In this document: piece after piece, positions 17,266 through 26,700 of the stretch
Position numbering within the stretch: position 1 is the stretch's first letter
Layout: each line of letters opens with the position of its first letter
Assembly: GCF_014646515.1 (NCBI RefSeq)
Contig: NZ_BMNK01000024.1
Span: 64,045 to 128,044 of the forward strand
Reading direction: 5' to 3'
Source of the DNA: Nonomuraea glycinis
GTDB taxonomy: Bacteria; Actinomycetota; Actinomycetes; Streptosporangiales; Streptosporangiaceae
Length of the DNA stretch: 64,000 nt
Made by a program: the position numbers and the translations under genes
The notes under the pieces: generated by a model
Seen by the model: the letters and a program-made list of their open reading frames with translations, nothing else
Told to the model about the DNA's origin: nothing
The model's database searches: none

Positions 17266-17577
17266 CTACTTGCCGTCGAAGATCTGGGCGTTGACCCGCT
17301 CGACCTGCTGCATGTTCATGCTGGTGATGTTGATGTTCGTCTTGAGCAACTGGACGAACTGCGACATGTCCCTGGCCTCGCGGTTCCACAGCTCGCGAAC
17401 CTCGTTGAAGACCGTCTTGGACTGGCCTTCCCAGATCGCGCTCTTGGCCATGAGGTCCCGCTCGAGTGTCTCCAGGGTCTCCACCAGGCCGTTGTGGGCC
17501 CGGGCGAAGGCGTCCTCGCCCTGGCCGAGACCTTGGAAGTTGACTTTTGTACGATCGAAAACGTCATCCGCGGCCAT
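17266..17577 (-). CDS. WXG100 family protein (second of pair)
   Basis: 103 residues with the WEG turn (KSAIWEGQSKTVFNEV) flanked by two long helices, the typical EsxA/EsxB fold. It lies 29 bases downstream of another WXG100 gene, the usual arrangement for a heterodimer. Cytoplasmic until exported by the EccC motor. Confidence 0.93.
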   Translation of the reverse strand: MAADDVFDRTKVNFQGLGQGEDAFARAHNGLVETLETLERDLMAKSAIWEGQSKTVFNEVRELWNREARDMSQFVQLLKTNINITSMNMQQVERVNAQIFDGK

Positions 17578-17606
17578 CTGCGGCCTCCAGTCTGCCTAGA
17601 AGGGTC

Positions 17607-17936
17607 TTAGAGCGGCTTGGCGCTGATGAGCTGGGCGATGTGGTTCATCGCCTCGGCCCGCTCCTGGTTGAACGCGGCATAGTTCTTGCCGCTGGAGCCG
17701 ATGTTCTCCGCCAGGCGGTGCAGGCTGCCGAGGATCACGTCCATCCGCTCGTGCCACTTGACGTGGACGGCGTGGAAGGCGGCCTCGGACTGGCCCACCC
17801 AGCTGGTCTTGAGAGTGGCGCCCGCGGTGTCCAGGTCCCGCTGGATGGTGCGCAACTTGGTGGCGGCGTCCTCGATGAGGCCGATCGCGGCCTTGAGATC
17901 GGCTTCGCTTACTTGAGTCTGCGGCTCGGCGCCCAC
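17607..17936 (-). CDS. WXG100 family protein (first of pair)
   Basis: 109 residues with the WVG turn (LKTSWVGQSEAAFHAVHVKW) and two helices. First gene of the six-gene minus block at 13.6-17.9 kb, divergent from the plus-strand gene at 18107. Probably the heterodimer partner of the neighbouring 103-residue protein, and the canonical EsxA/EsxB-like pair of this locus. Confidence 0.93.
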   Translation of the reverse strand: MGAEPQTQVSEADLKAAIGLIEDAATKLRTIQRDLDTAGATLKTSWVGQSEAAFHAVHVKWHERMDVILGSLHRLAENIGSSGKNYAAFNQERAEAMNHIAQLISAKPL

Positions 17937-18106
17937 AGATCTCCCTCCCTTGCTGCTCGGCTGACTAGGAGCCGTCAGGCCCCAGCCTCACATTAGTGAA
18001 CTTAAGCCCCAAGGGTCGCACATTTACCCTTTAATCTCCCATACCTAGGGGACGACATCTAGGAGGTTGTCGTAGCTTTGTGGGAGTGATGTGACTAGGG
18101 GGGCTT
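17937..18106. promoter_or_regulatory. Divergent intergenic region between two cargo blocks
   Basis: 170 bases, visibly AT-richer than the genes, between the WXG100 pair (minus) and the repeat-tailed gene (plus). CTAGG occurs three times (near 18047, 18059 and 18095), and ACGACA/TGTCGT arms flank the middle copy at about 18052-18073. It must hold both promoters, but I cannot assign -35/-10 boxes. Confidence 0.4.
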
Positions 18107-19198
18107 GTGGCCGACTCATCCTCATCTGCGAGTGATCCGTTCGCTGGGCTTGGCGCCATGCCGGGACTCAACCCGCGCGACAGCGATCCCGAGTTCGACA
18201 TGACGTACTCCAGAGTCAGGAACCTGGGGTCCAGCGTGGGCGGTTACGGCCAGGACCTGTCGCTGATGAGCGACAAGACCAAGGCCATCGACATGCACAC
18301 GCTGACCTTCGGCGTGGTCGGCGGCGGGCTCAACGTCGCGCACCGCTCGGTGCGCGACGGCGCGGCGGACGCGCTGCTCCAGGGCCAGAAGGTGCTGGAG
18401 TCGTGGAAGAAGGCGCTGTCCGACGCGGCCGACAACACCGAGCAGGCCGAGCAGGCGAGCAAGGCGTCCGAGGAGGGCGGCCCGAAACCGCCGAAGATCC
18501 CCACCGGGGGCGGCGGCAAACTCCCGGGCGGCCTCCCCACCGGCGGCGGCCTGGGCGGCATCGACCCGCCGGGTGGCACCAAGTTGCCGGACGACTTCAA
18601 GCTGCCGGACGACACGAAGCTTCCGGATGACATCAAGTTGCCGGACGACACGAAGCTTCCGGATGACATCAAGCCGCCCGGTGACACGAAGCTTCCGGAT
18701 GACATCAAGCCGCCCGGTGACATCAAGCAGCCGGGCCTCGACGACATCAAGCCGCCCGGTGACATCAAGCAGCCGGACCTTGACGGGATCAAGCAGCCGG
18801 ACCTGAAGAATCCCGATCTGAGCGGGGTGAAGCCGCCCGACGGCACCGATCTGTCCGGCGTCGACCCACGACTGAACACCCCGGCCATGCCGCAGGTGCA
18901 GATGCCCGACAGTACGACGGTCGATCCGCGCGGCTCCATGGCGCGTACCGGCGTCTCCCTGCCGGACGGCGGCGCCGGCGGGGCCGCCGGCAACGGATCC
19001 CTGGGCGCCGGCCAGGGCAGTCTCTCCAAGGCGCTGAACAGTGGAATGCCGCTCTACCCCATGGGTGGCGGTGGAGCGGGAGGCGCCCCGGGCGGCGAGG
19101 ACAGGGACCGCGAGCGCGGTGCGCACCTCGCCGAGGACGAGGGAGTCTGGGGCGGGGACGAGGACATATCGCCGGCGGTGCTCGGCAGAGAGGTGTAG
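18107..19198 (+). CDS. ESX-like helical protein with KLPDD/IKPPGD repeat tail
   Basis: 363 residues. Residues 1-120 are soluble and helical (YSRVRNLGSSVGGYGQDLSL, then VLESWKKALSDAADNTEQAE), with the length of an ESX hairpin but no clear WXG. Residues 155-245 are built from repeats of five to seven residues such as KLPDD, IKPPGD and IKQPDL. The tail is Gly-rich with an acidic end. GTG start at 18107 is preceded by AGGGGGGC. It lies 8 bases upstream of the next gene. The repeats suggest an extended wall-spanning or adhesive segment; no enzyme domain is visible. Confidence 0.83.
   Translation: MADSSSSASDPFAGLGAMPGLNPRDSDPEFDMTYSRVRNLGSSVGGYGQDLSLMSDKTKAIDMHTLTFGVVGGGLNVAHRSVRDGAADALLQGQKVLESWKKALSDAADNTEQAEQASKASEEGGPKPPKIPTGGGGKLPGGLPTGGGLGGIDPPGGTKLPDDFKLPDDTKLPDDIKLPDDTKLPDDIKPPGDTKLPDDIKPPGDIKQPGLDDIKPPGDIKQPDLDGIKQPDLKNPDLSGVKPPDGTDLSGVDPRLNTPAMPQVQMPDSTTVDPRGSMARTGVSLPDGGAGGAAGNGSLGAGQGSLSKALNSGMPLYPMGGGGAGGAPGGEDRDRERGAHLAEDEGVWGGDEDISPAVLGREV
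18572..18803 (+). repeat. In-frame KLPDD/IKPPGD coding repeat
   Basis: About fifteen imperfect units of 15-21 bases (for example AAGCTTCCGGATGACATC repeated) in the gene at 18107. They alternate Lys, Pro and Asp, giving a charged polyproline-like rod. Confidence 0.85.
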
Positions 19199-19206
19199 AC
19201 GAGCCG

Positions 19207-20076
19207 GTGGCACACGAAGGAGATTTTGAAGTTTTCCTGGGCGCCGTGGCTAGCGCATCGGCGGCGGCGTTCATCCTGCCGTACGCCTCGCCGATCGTCG
19301 GGATGATGGGCCTGCTGGTCGCGGACCCGGCCGAGCAGGACAGGGGGGCCGAGCAGTGGCTCAACACCACCCCGATCGACGCGGGCCCGAAGCCGGGCCC
19401 CGTGGGGTCGCCGGCCGCCCAGCAGGAGTGGCGACCGCCGATGGCCGCCCCCGCCGCCGCGGCCGGGAGCGAACACGCCGCCGGCGTCAGCGACCTGACC
19501 TACCTGCGCGGCGAGTTGAAGCGGCTGACCAGGGAGATCGGCAACGACAAGGGCTGGGCCGGCCGGAGTTACAAGTCGTTCCTGGAGAAGGTCGAGGTGC
19601 TGGACGGGCACCTGGCCACGCTGGACAGCAACAGGATGAACTGCGGCAACACGCTCAAGTGCTCGGCTCAGGGCACGCACGCGCTGGTGATGTTCTGTGT
19701 GGCCCTCTCGGTCGCCCTGACGGCGCTGGCGTCGTACATCCTGCTGCTGCGGTCCACCGCGAGTCTGGCGATGCTCACCGGTGAGGCGCAGGCCATCAGC
19801 GTGGTGGAGAACCTGCACATGACGATGAAGACGGTCTTCACCAACCACTGGAAGCTCGTCCTCAAAGCCGGTGCGATCCTGGGGGTCGCCGCCATCGCCT
19901 ACAACCAGTTCACCCAGGACCTGCCCGGTCTGGAGGCCGTGTCGGGCGCCAAGCCGGACCTCATGGAGGCCAGCGTCATCTGGGACCCCACCAAGGCAGA
20001 CATGATCGACAATCCGGAGAGCCAGTTCGACGCGTCCAAGCTGGAAGACTCCTTCATGCCGGAGTTCGGCTTCTAG
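19207..20076 (+). CDS. WXG-like membrane protein
   Basis: 289 residues with a GTG start. The N terminus has a hydrophobic segment (AVASASAAAFILPYASPIVG). A W-A-G turn lies in GWAGRSYKSFLEKVEVLDGH between two helices, the ESX-type hairpin. Two membrane helices follow (HALVMFCVALSVALTALASY; VLKAGAILGVAAIAYNQF) with an intervening helix, and an acidic C terminus. It is coupled to the upstream repeat-tailed gene and converges on eccB, 6 bases apart. Could be a membrane-targeted T7SS cargo or an accessory component; function unknown. Confidence 0.84.
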   Translation: MAHEGDFEVFLGAVASASAAAFILPYASPIVGMMGLLVADPAEQDRGAEQWLNTTPIDAGPKPGPVGSPAAQQEWRPPMAAPAAAAGSEHAAGVSDLTYLRGELKRLTREIGNDKGWAGRSYKSFLEKVEVLDGHLATLDSNRMNCGNTLKCSAQGTHALVMFCVALSVALTALASYILLLRSTASLAMLTGEAQAISVVENLHMTMKTVFTNHWKLVLKAGAILGVAAIAYNQFTQDLPGLEAVSGAKPDLMEASVIWDPTKADMIDNPESQFDASKLEDSFMPEFGF

Positions 20077-20082
20077 CCTCAC

Positions 20083-21501
20083 CTAGCCGGACAGGACGTT
20101 CATCGGGGTCAGCGCCGCCGCGGGGTCCAGCGTCGGCCCCTGGGGGATCAGGCGCAGGATGCTCGCGGGCACCGGTGTGACGTCCGCGGCGTCGTAGCCG
20201 AGCTTGGTGAGCACGTCCGCCGACGGCACCGGGTAGCGCACCCCCTGCTCGCTGATCAGCGACAGGGAGGTGGTCACCGCGCTGAGCTGGCCCTCACCGG
20301 GGAGCAACCCGGCGATCACGGCGCCGCCCGGCGGGAGCAGCACCTGGTCGAACCGGTCCTGGTTGCCCGTGCTCGTCGGTGTGGGCATCGTGAAGCCGTT
20401 GCCGCCGACCGTCACCTTCGCCACGACCGAGCCCGTCTGCGTGTTCGGGTAGGTCAGGCAGAGCGGCGCCGAGCCGGGCGGGTCCATCATCGTGGGCATG
20501 GCCGTCGGCAGGCTGCGGTCCAGCATGTTCTGCTTCGAGGGGGAGGCGTTGGCCGAGGCGGCGTCGATGGTGATCGGCAGCGCCGGGCGGGATCCGTACG
20601 CCTTCTTGCTGTTGGGGTCCTCCAGCAGGAGCCTGGCCTGCACGGGGGAGATGGGCGCCAGCCCATCGGTGAGCAGGACGTACCACCGGGCCGGGGTGCC
20701 GGGGACGGCCGGGACCGTGAAGATCTGGCCGACCGCCGCGGTGACCTTGCCGCCGGCGCGCACCTTCCGCCCGAGGCCGACCACCCTGGGGCCACGGAAG
20801 TCGCGCCCGGCCGGCAGCGCGTTCAGCCAGGCCGACGGCACCTTCCTGGGCTGCGCGTTGAGCGCCCGCACGCCGTTCGCGTCCATTCGCATGCGGCGAT
20901 CGGCCCAGATCATCCAGTTCTGCCGTCCGTCGGTGACCACCATCGCGTTCATGCCGATCGGCTTCCCGCCGACGTCCGTCCCCGCGACCAAGGAGGTGTA
21001 CGACTTGCTCTCGCCGAGTTTGTCGGGCCCGTCATGGACGCACACGGACCAGGGCTTCTTGACCAGCTTCTCCCGCTCGGGCAGCGAGTCGGGGGCGCCT
21101 TCGATGCCGATGACCGGCCCGCGCGCGAACTCGGTCAGGGAGGCCGCGCTCACGTTGCGCGTCCGGACCTCCCCGGCGTCCAGCACGAGCCGCGCCGACA
21201 CGTAGTTGGCCACCGGCAGCAGCCGCCGCTGCTTCGCGCTGTAGACATAGGTGGCCCCGCTCTCCTCCTCGACCAGCAACTGTCCCGGCTCGGTCAGCTT
21301 GGTGGCGTTCCCGGGGGACACCAGTCCCCAGATGCCGAACACGGCCAGGACCAGAATGCCGACCAGGACGCCGCCGAACGTGGCCACGTTCTGGCGGCGC
21401 ATGGGCGACTCCGGGACGTCGGGTTCGCCCTGCAGCAGCGCCATCCCCAGTCGCTGCTGCATCAGCCGATGAGCCTGATAGAGGTCCTTGTTGGTCTGCA
21501 T
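20083..21501 (-). CDS. eccB: Type VII secretion membrane protein EccB
   Basis: 472 residues with the EccB signature start (MQTNKDLYQAHRLMQQRLGM), one membrane helix at about 41-62 and a large extracytoplasmic domain. The two conserved Cys that form the EccB disulfide are present (Cys154 in WSVCVHDG, Cys348 in PLCLTYP). EccB is part of the ESX core membrane complex with EccC and EccD. ATG 21501 is preceded by AGGGG. It is convergent with the cargo gene at 19.2 kb and divergent from the effector operon. Confidence 0.96.
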   Translation of the reverse strand: MQTNKDLYQAHRLMQQRLGMALLQGEPDVPESPMRRQNVATFGGVLVGILVLAVFGIWGLVSPGNATKLTEPGQLLVEEESGATYVYSAKQRRLLPVANYVSARLVLDAGEVRTRNVSAASLTEFARGPVIGIEGAPDSLPEREKLVKKPWSVCVHDGPDKLGESKSYTSLVAGTDVGGKPIGMNAMVVTDGRQNWMIWADRRMRMDANGVRALNAQPRKVPSAWLNALPAGRDFRGPRVVGLGRKVRAGGKVTAAVGQIFTVPAVPGTPARWYVLLTDGLAPISPVQARLLLEDPNSKKAYGSRPALPITIDAASANASPSKQNMLDRSLPTAMPTMMDPPGSAPLCLTYPNTQTGSVVAKVTVGGNGFTMPTPTSTGNQDRFDQVLLPPGGAVIAGLLPGEGQLSAVTTSLSLISEQGVRYPVPSADVLTKLGYDAADVTPVPASILRLIPQGPTLDPAAALTPMNVLSG

Positions 21502-21622
21502 GTCCCCTCATCGCGTCAGGTCGCCCTGCGTGCCCTGGCCCAAATATCCCAGTTTCTGGACGCGTTCCGCACCCCATCCACCTCACCAGGCTCGCCAGGC
21601 ACGCGTGAACTACTGTGAGGCC

Positions 21623-22498
21623 GTGCGGCCAGGGAACGACTTCGAGGAGCGGTTGTGGGCGGCTCATGAGGCGGGTCAGAACGCCCTGTGCCTGAGCCTG
21701 CTCCGCGACGCGGACTTCGCGCTGCCGATCACGGCCGCCGCGGCCGCGGGCGCCGAGCCGGTCGCGTGGGCGACCGCCGAAGGGCCGGACCGGACCTGGG
21801 TGCTCGCGTACACCTCGGTCGAGGCGATGCGCGAGGCCGGCGGGGACATGGCCGTGCACTGCCGGGCGACCTCCCTGGTGGAGCTGGCGGCGGGCTGGCC
21901 GGACCCGAGGTGGGGGCTGGCGATCAATCCGGGCCTGCCGGTCGGCTTCATGCTGGAGCCCGGCACGGTGGCCCGGCTGGCCGTGCCCACCCTCGCCCAG
22001 GATCTCCTGCTCGACCCCGGGTCGGGGGTGCCGGTCGTGCAGAAGCTGCTGGGTCCCGCCGACATCCACGCCCTGCTGGCCGGGGGCGAGCCGCGGATCT
22101 CCGGCTACTGCCATCACGCGCTCGACGTCTCGCACATCGCCACGCCCGTCGTGCTGGCCGAGGCGCTGGGACAACCCGAGATGATCAACGACGCCGGCTC
22201 GCTCAACCTGCTGCGCTGGCGTCCGGTGGGGCCGGACCTCTACCGCACCCCCTACGGCGGGATCGACGAGGAGAGCAGGGACGCGGTCGCGGGCTGGGTG
22301 GTCGAGGAGCCGCCGTTCGTCGGCATGGGCCTGGTGCCCAACGTCGACCAGGTCATCCGCGAATACCGGATCTACGGCGTCGAGCTGCCGCACGGCGCCG
22401 AGATCTGGGAGCTCACCGTGGCGGGGACCGAGCACCGGCGCGCGATCTACCACGGTGACCTGCGGCGCTGGCTGCTGATCCAGGTCCAGGCGCGATGA
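21623..22498 (+). CDS. SseB-like protein, first gene of the giant-effector operon
   Basis: Around 290 residues. The first ~130 (NDFEERLWAAHEAGQNALCL and on, with an LAAGWPDPRWGLAINPGLPV stretch) match the SseB N-terminal domain pattern, a family common next to ESX and secretion genes in actinomycetes with unclear function. The C-terminal half is not recognised. The frame is open from 21488; homology starts near GTG 21623, with GTG 21605 as the alternative, and neither has a strong ribosome site. The stop overlaps the next ATG (ATGA). Possibly a cytosolic chaperone or regulator of the effector; inferred. Confidence 0.82.
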   Translation: MRPGNDFEERLWAAHEAGQNALCLSLLRDADFALPITAAAAAGAEPVAWATAEGPDRTWVLAYTSVEAMREAGGDMAVHCRATSLVELAAGWPDPRWGLAINPGLPVGFMLEPGTVARLAVPTLAQDLLLDPGSGVPVVQKLLGPADIHALLAGGEPRISGYCHHALDVSHIATPVVLAEALGQPEMINDAGSLNLLRWRPVGPDLYRTPYGGIDEESRDAVAGWVVEEPPFVGMGLVPNVDQVIREYRIYGVELPHGAEIWELTVAGTEHRRAIYHGDLRRWLLIQVQAR

Positions 22499-22899
22499 CT
22501 TGGGCCTTCTACCGGGCCCGCTGGCAGGGCGCCGACTACGTGGCCAGCCCCGAGCCGCACGCGCTGGAGCTGTGGGTCCGGCTGCGCAGCGCCGAGCCGC
22601 GCGAGGGCTTCGAGGAGGTGGAAGCCGGCTGCCACGTGCGCCCGGTGCCCGCCTCGGAGTGCGCGGCGGTGCACTTCGTGGTCACGGTCTGCCGATGGCG
22701 CGGCGAGCCGTTCCAGGTGTGTGCCGAGCGCGACGGCGAGTTGCTGCTGGAATACGCGGGCGGGTCTGCGCGGACCGCCGTGGACCTGGGTCTCGACCGG
22801 ATCGAACGGGGCGTCTATCGCCGCTGGGTGCCGCGCGCCGAGGCCGGCGAACTCCGGGAGCAGGCCGTACTCGTGCACAGCGATCAAGGTTTTTTGTAG
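22495..22899 (+). CDS. Hypothetical protein in effector operon
   Basis: 134 residues, soluble, beta-rich looking (WAFYRARWQGADYVASPEPH; HFVVTVCRWRGEPFQV). I do not recognise a family. Its start overlaps the upstream stop by 4 bases, so it is coupled to the SseB-like gene. No signal peptide or membrane helix. A cytosolic accessory or chaperone for the effector is plausible but unsupported by motif. Confidence 0.8.
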   Translation: MTWAFYRARWQGADYVASPEPHALELWVRLRSAEPREGFEEVEAGCHVRPVPASECAAVHFVVTVCRWRGEPFQVCAERDGELLLEYAGGSARTAVDLGLDRIERGVYRRWVPRAEAGELREQAVLVHSDQGFL

Positions 22900-22977
22900 G
22901 CAGGCACTTGTTACTTGGTGTTCATGTGGCGGAAACTAACCCAAATGCCCCATGTGGCAAGTGTGAAGGGGGGTCTC

Positions 22978-23379
22978 ATGGAGTCGGCGAGCAAGTCGGT
23001 CGCGGGGATGCAGGCCTATGCCGAGGAACTGCGGGCGACGTTCATGCGGCTACGGGACGAGGGCGCGGAGATCCACGCGCGGGCCAAGGCACTGCAGGTG
23101 ACCGAGAAGTCGCACGACGGCCTGGTCTCGGTGACCGTCGGCTCGCGGGGGGAACTCGTCCGGCTCGACCTCGACCCGCGCATCTTCCGCCGCCCCGACT
23201 CGCGGCACCTCGCCGACACGATCGTGGAGACCGCGGGCCGGGCCGGGGAGCGGGTCCGCGAGCGCATCACCGAGATCTTCGCGCCGCTGATCCCGCAGGA
23301 CCAGATCAAGGCGCACATGGACGGCGACGTGGACGGCATCTTCGACCTGCTCGCCGGTGAGACGGGAGACACGAGATGA
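22978..23379 (+). CDS. YbaB/EbfC-like protein (second copy)
   Basis: 133 residues with a long helix rich in Ala/Arg/Glu (YAEELRATFMRLRDEGAEIH), the YbaB two-strand element (GLVSVTVGSRGELVRLDLDP) and a C-terminal helix. Start ATG 22978 follows AAGGGGGG; the frame is open further upstream but without a site. It overlaps the next start by 4 bases. Paralogous in fold to the gene after eccD at 13.1 kb. YbaB-like genes recur beside ESX cargo in actinomycetes, so a chaperone role is as likely as DNA binding. Confidence 0.86.
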   Translation: MESASKSVAGMQAYAEELRATFMRLRDEGAEIHARAKALQVTEKSHDGLVSVTVGSRGELVRLDLDPRIFRRPDSRHLADTIVETAGRAGERVRERITEIFAPLIPQDQIKAHMDGDVDGIFDLLAGETGDTR

Positions 23380-23723
23380 ATCCTTGGAACGAGTCAGTGC
23401 TCACCAAGTCGGTGGTCGACCGCGGCATCTCCCAGTGGGCCACCATGGCCGGCGACATGGAGCGAGATGTCCCCAAGCTGACCGCCGAGCTCCTGCGCTG
23501 CCTGGAGGCCACGCCCTGGGGCAACCACGCCGAGGGGCAGGCGTTCCAGGCCAGCCACCTGGGCGACGGCGGGCCGACGGACCTGATCAACCGGTGTGAG
23601 AAGCTCGTCAAGGACATCGCCGAGCTCGGTGACGGGATGCGCGCCTCCGTCGACAACACCCTCGGCGCGCACAGCGCCAATGCCCAGGACTGGGCAGGGA
23701 TGGGACGGACGTTCGAGGCTTGA
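23376..23723 (+). CDS. WXG100-superfamily-like protein upstream of the giant effector
   Basis: 115 residues with two helices round a turn PWGNHAEGQAF, which replaces WXG by W-G-N. Size and helix pattern match ESX-type proteins. Coupled to the YbaB-like gene (ATGA) and 31 bases before the giant gene. The likely role is the targeting partner that pairs with the helical N terminus of the giant protein for export, as WXG partners do for LXG and PPE proteins; inferred from position. Confidence 0.82.
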   Translation: MNPWNESVLTKSVVDRGISQWATMAGDMERDVPKLTAELLRCLEATPWGNHAEGQAFQASHLGDGGPTDLINRCEKLVKDIAELGDGMRASVDNTLGAHSANAQDWAGMGRTFEA

Positions 23724-23754
23724 GGCGACGGGCGGGCTCTGAGCGGAAGCGTCC

Positions 23755-26700
23755 GTGACGACCGGCGGCACGATCGACACCCAGGGTTCGGGCGGCCAGC
23801 CGACCCAGCAGGGTGTCGTGCGCATCGACAGGGACGAACTCCCCGTCTGGGAGACCGAGGCGCTGCCCGACTGGGTGGTCAACTGGCTGATCCCGATGCT
23901 GTCGGCCGGCCAGAAGTGGCCCGCCGCCAGCGAGAGCGGGCTGTCCACGCTCGCGGCGGCGTACGAGAACCTGGCGGCCGGAACCGCCGGGTACGACGTT
24001 CCCGCGGGCACGGCCGCGCGCACCATCGCGGCCGGCATGGCGGCGCCCGCCACGGCGAACTTCATCACCAGGGCAAGGCACCTGTACGGCCAGGAAGCCG
24101 GCATGGCGGGGGTCCGCGGGAACTCCACCAGCTACTCCCAGCAGGTCAGCATCTTCGCGGTCGAGACGCAGTTGTCCAAGATCTCCATCAATGTGACTTT
24201 CTGGATCACGGTCGTCGCGATCGCGGTCGCCCTCTACGTCTCCTTCTTCACCGCCGGCTCGGCCACCCCCTGGATCGGTCCGTACGCGGCGGCCGGCCGC
24301 TCGGCCATCAGCCGCCTGCTCGCCAGGCTCGCGGCGGCGGCCGGTCGGCCCGCCGCCGCCACCCGCCTGGCCGCCGTGACGACCATGAACGGCGCCACCG
24401 GCCGCGCCGCCCTCATCCGGCTGATCGCCAGCCCCATCGGCAGAGAGCTCGTCGAGGAGATCGGCGAAGAGGGCGCCATCGACGGCATCTCCCAGTATCT
24501 GCAGATGCGCAAGGGCACCCGCACGGAGTGGGACTGGAAGAAGACCAGCGCCGCCGTGGTGGGCGCGGGCGCCGGCGCCGTCGTCGGCATGCGGCTGGCC
24601 GGGCCCGTCTCCCGGGTCACCCGGCACGTGCCCGGTTTCACGGGGCGCGCGCTCAGCACGGGACTCAACAACGCCGTCGCCTCACCCGTCGGCAGCTTCG
24701 TCGCCAACGGCGTCGTCTACGGGGAGTGGAAGAACCCGTTCACCGCCGACTCCATGATGGGCGGGTTCCTCGGCGGTGTCGGCCGTACCGGCACCATCAG
24801 CCCGTTCAACCCCGACGTCCTGTCGGCGCTGACCCACCCGACCAGCGCCCTGGCCGCCGCGTACGACTCCGCCGCACAGGCGGACGCGGCGCGCGCGGCG
24901 GCGACCCCGCCGCCCGCCGGCGGCCCCACGCCGGACGGCTCCCCACCGAGCGGCCCGCCGTCGAACACCGGCCCCACGCCCGCTGCGGGCGCCCCGCAGG
25001 GTGCCGGGCCTTCCGCCACCCGTACGACCGCGCCGGGCGCCCCTGACCCGCATGACCCGAGCAGGCGCGGATCGGCCGCGCCCGATCAGCAGTCGCGGCA
25101 GTCGGCCGCCGACCCCTCCGGCAGCAGAACGGCGACCCGCCAGGCGACCACCGCCGACGACGGCCAGACCACGCCGACCGGCGACCGGGACGAGGACCAG
25201 ACCTCGACCACCTCCCCGGCGCCGAACCCGAGCGCCACCCCGGACCCCCAGCCCTCCTCCTCCCGAACCACCGGCGACCCCACCGCGAACCAGACGGCCG
25301 ACCAAGGGCGGTCCTCCGCCGGCCAGCAGTCCGCCGGCCAGCAGTCCGCCGGCCAGCAGTCCGCCGGCCAGCAGGCCGCCGACCAGCAGTCCGCGGACCA
25401 GCAGGCCAGTGACCAGCGGCCTGGCGATCAGCAGTCTGCGGACCAGCAGTCTGCGGACCAGCAGGCCAGTGACCAGCGGTCGGGTGAGCAGGCGTCCGAT
25501 GAGCGACAGTCCGCTGATCAGCGGTCCGGTGATGATGTGCGGGCGGACGCCGGGCCGGACAGCGCGCAGGGCGACCCGGCCGTGCCCGCCACCGACCCAG
25601 GCACGGACCCCGGCGAACGGCGCCCCGCGGCGGCCGCGACGACCCTCGCCGACAACGCGCCACCCCATGCCGTCAGAGCCCACACCGCGCTGGTCGAGGC
25701 ATTAGGGACCAGCTTCTCGGCCATGACCGCCAACCGGGACGGAGATCTGGTCGTGCCACGCAGCGGCGGCGACCTCGTCGTGTCCGCCGCGGCCGTGCGC
25801 GGCATCCAGGCGACCCTGAACCGGAGCGCCGAGAACATCACCGACCTGGCACGCCTGCGCACGGAGGCGACACTGCTCCTGGTCCGGGCCGTCGGCAGGG
25901 CGGTGACCGGTCAGAGCGCCTCCGACGGCGACCAGGACACGAGCAGGCCGGGGACGGTCACGTCGCGCCCGCTGCGGGGCACCAGGTTCGTGACCGGCGG
26001 CCGGCCGCAGGGCACGACCCTCACTCTCGATGAGATCCAGGCCGCAACCACCACCCTGAGGAGCGCCGATTTCCTCCAGGAGAACGTGCGGAGCCTGACC
26101 TGGTCGAGCGACGGCTCCACGTTGCGCGTACAGATCGGCGCCGACAACGTCCAGTATTTCCGGCCGGTGGTCGGCGACCTGAGCCGCACCCTGATGGCGA
26201 AGACCGAGGTCCGGGCGGGCAGCACAGAGGACACCGCGCACGTCGTCCGTTTCGCGCCCGGCCTGGCCGCGGATCAGGTGGCCAGGGTCTGGCTGCACGA
26301 GATCACCGACACCCTGCAGCAGCAGGCGTCGCCCAGGAGGCGGCGGACGCTGCGCCGGCTGCTGACCGACTGGCGAGGACGGAAGACCCAGGACGAGTGC
26401 CTGCCGGCCCGGCTCAACGAGCACGCGTTCCTCAGCGAGCAGTGGAAGCGGGCGACGACTCTCCCCGAGAAGCGCCTGCTCGCGGTGGACATCGACGGGG
26501 TGGCGCGGGACATCGCCGCGCGCGGTCACGCGGAGCCGTCGCCGCCGTGGGCGCCGACTCAGGCCGCCCGGCCGTCCCATGCGCCGCCCCTCGCAGACGG
26601 CATCCCCTCCCGGCTGCAGATGCAGGAGGCCATCGACGCCTTCACCGGCACCGAGGAGAGCCTGCGCAAGGAGATCGCCACCCTTGAGCAGCGAGCCGAT

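Noticed and set aside
23394..24627. Minus-strand frames across the start of the giant gene
   Set aside because: Shadow frames; the plus-strand genes are coupled and have protein-like composition.
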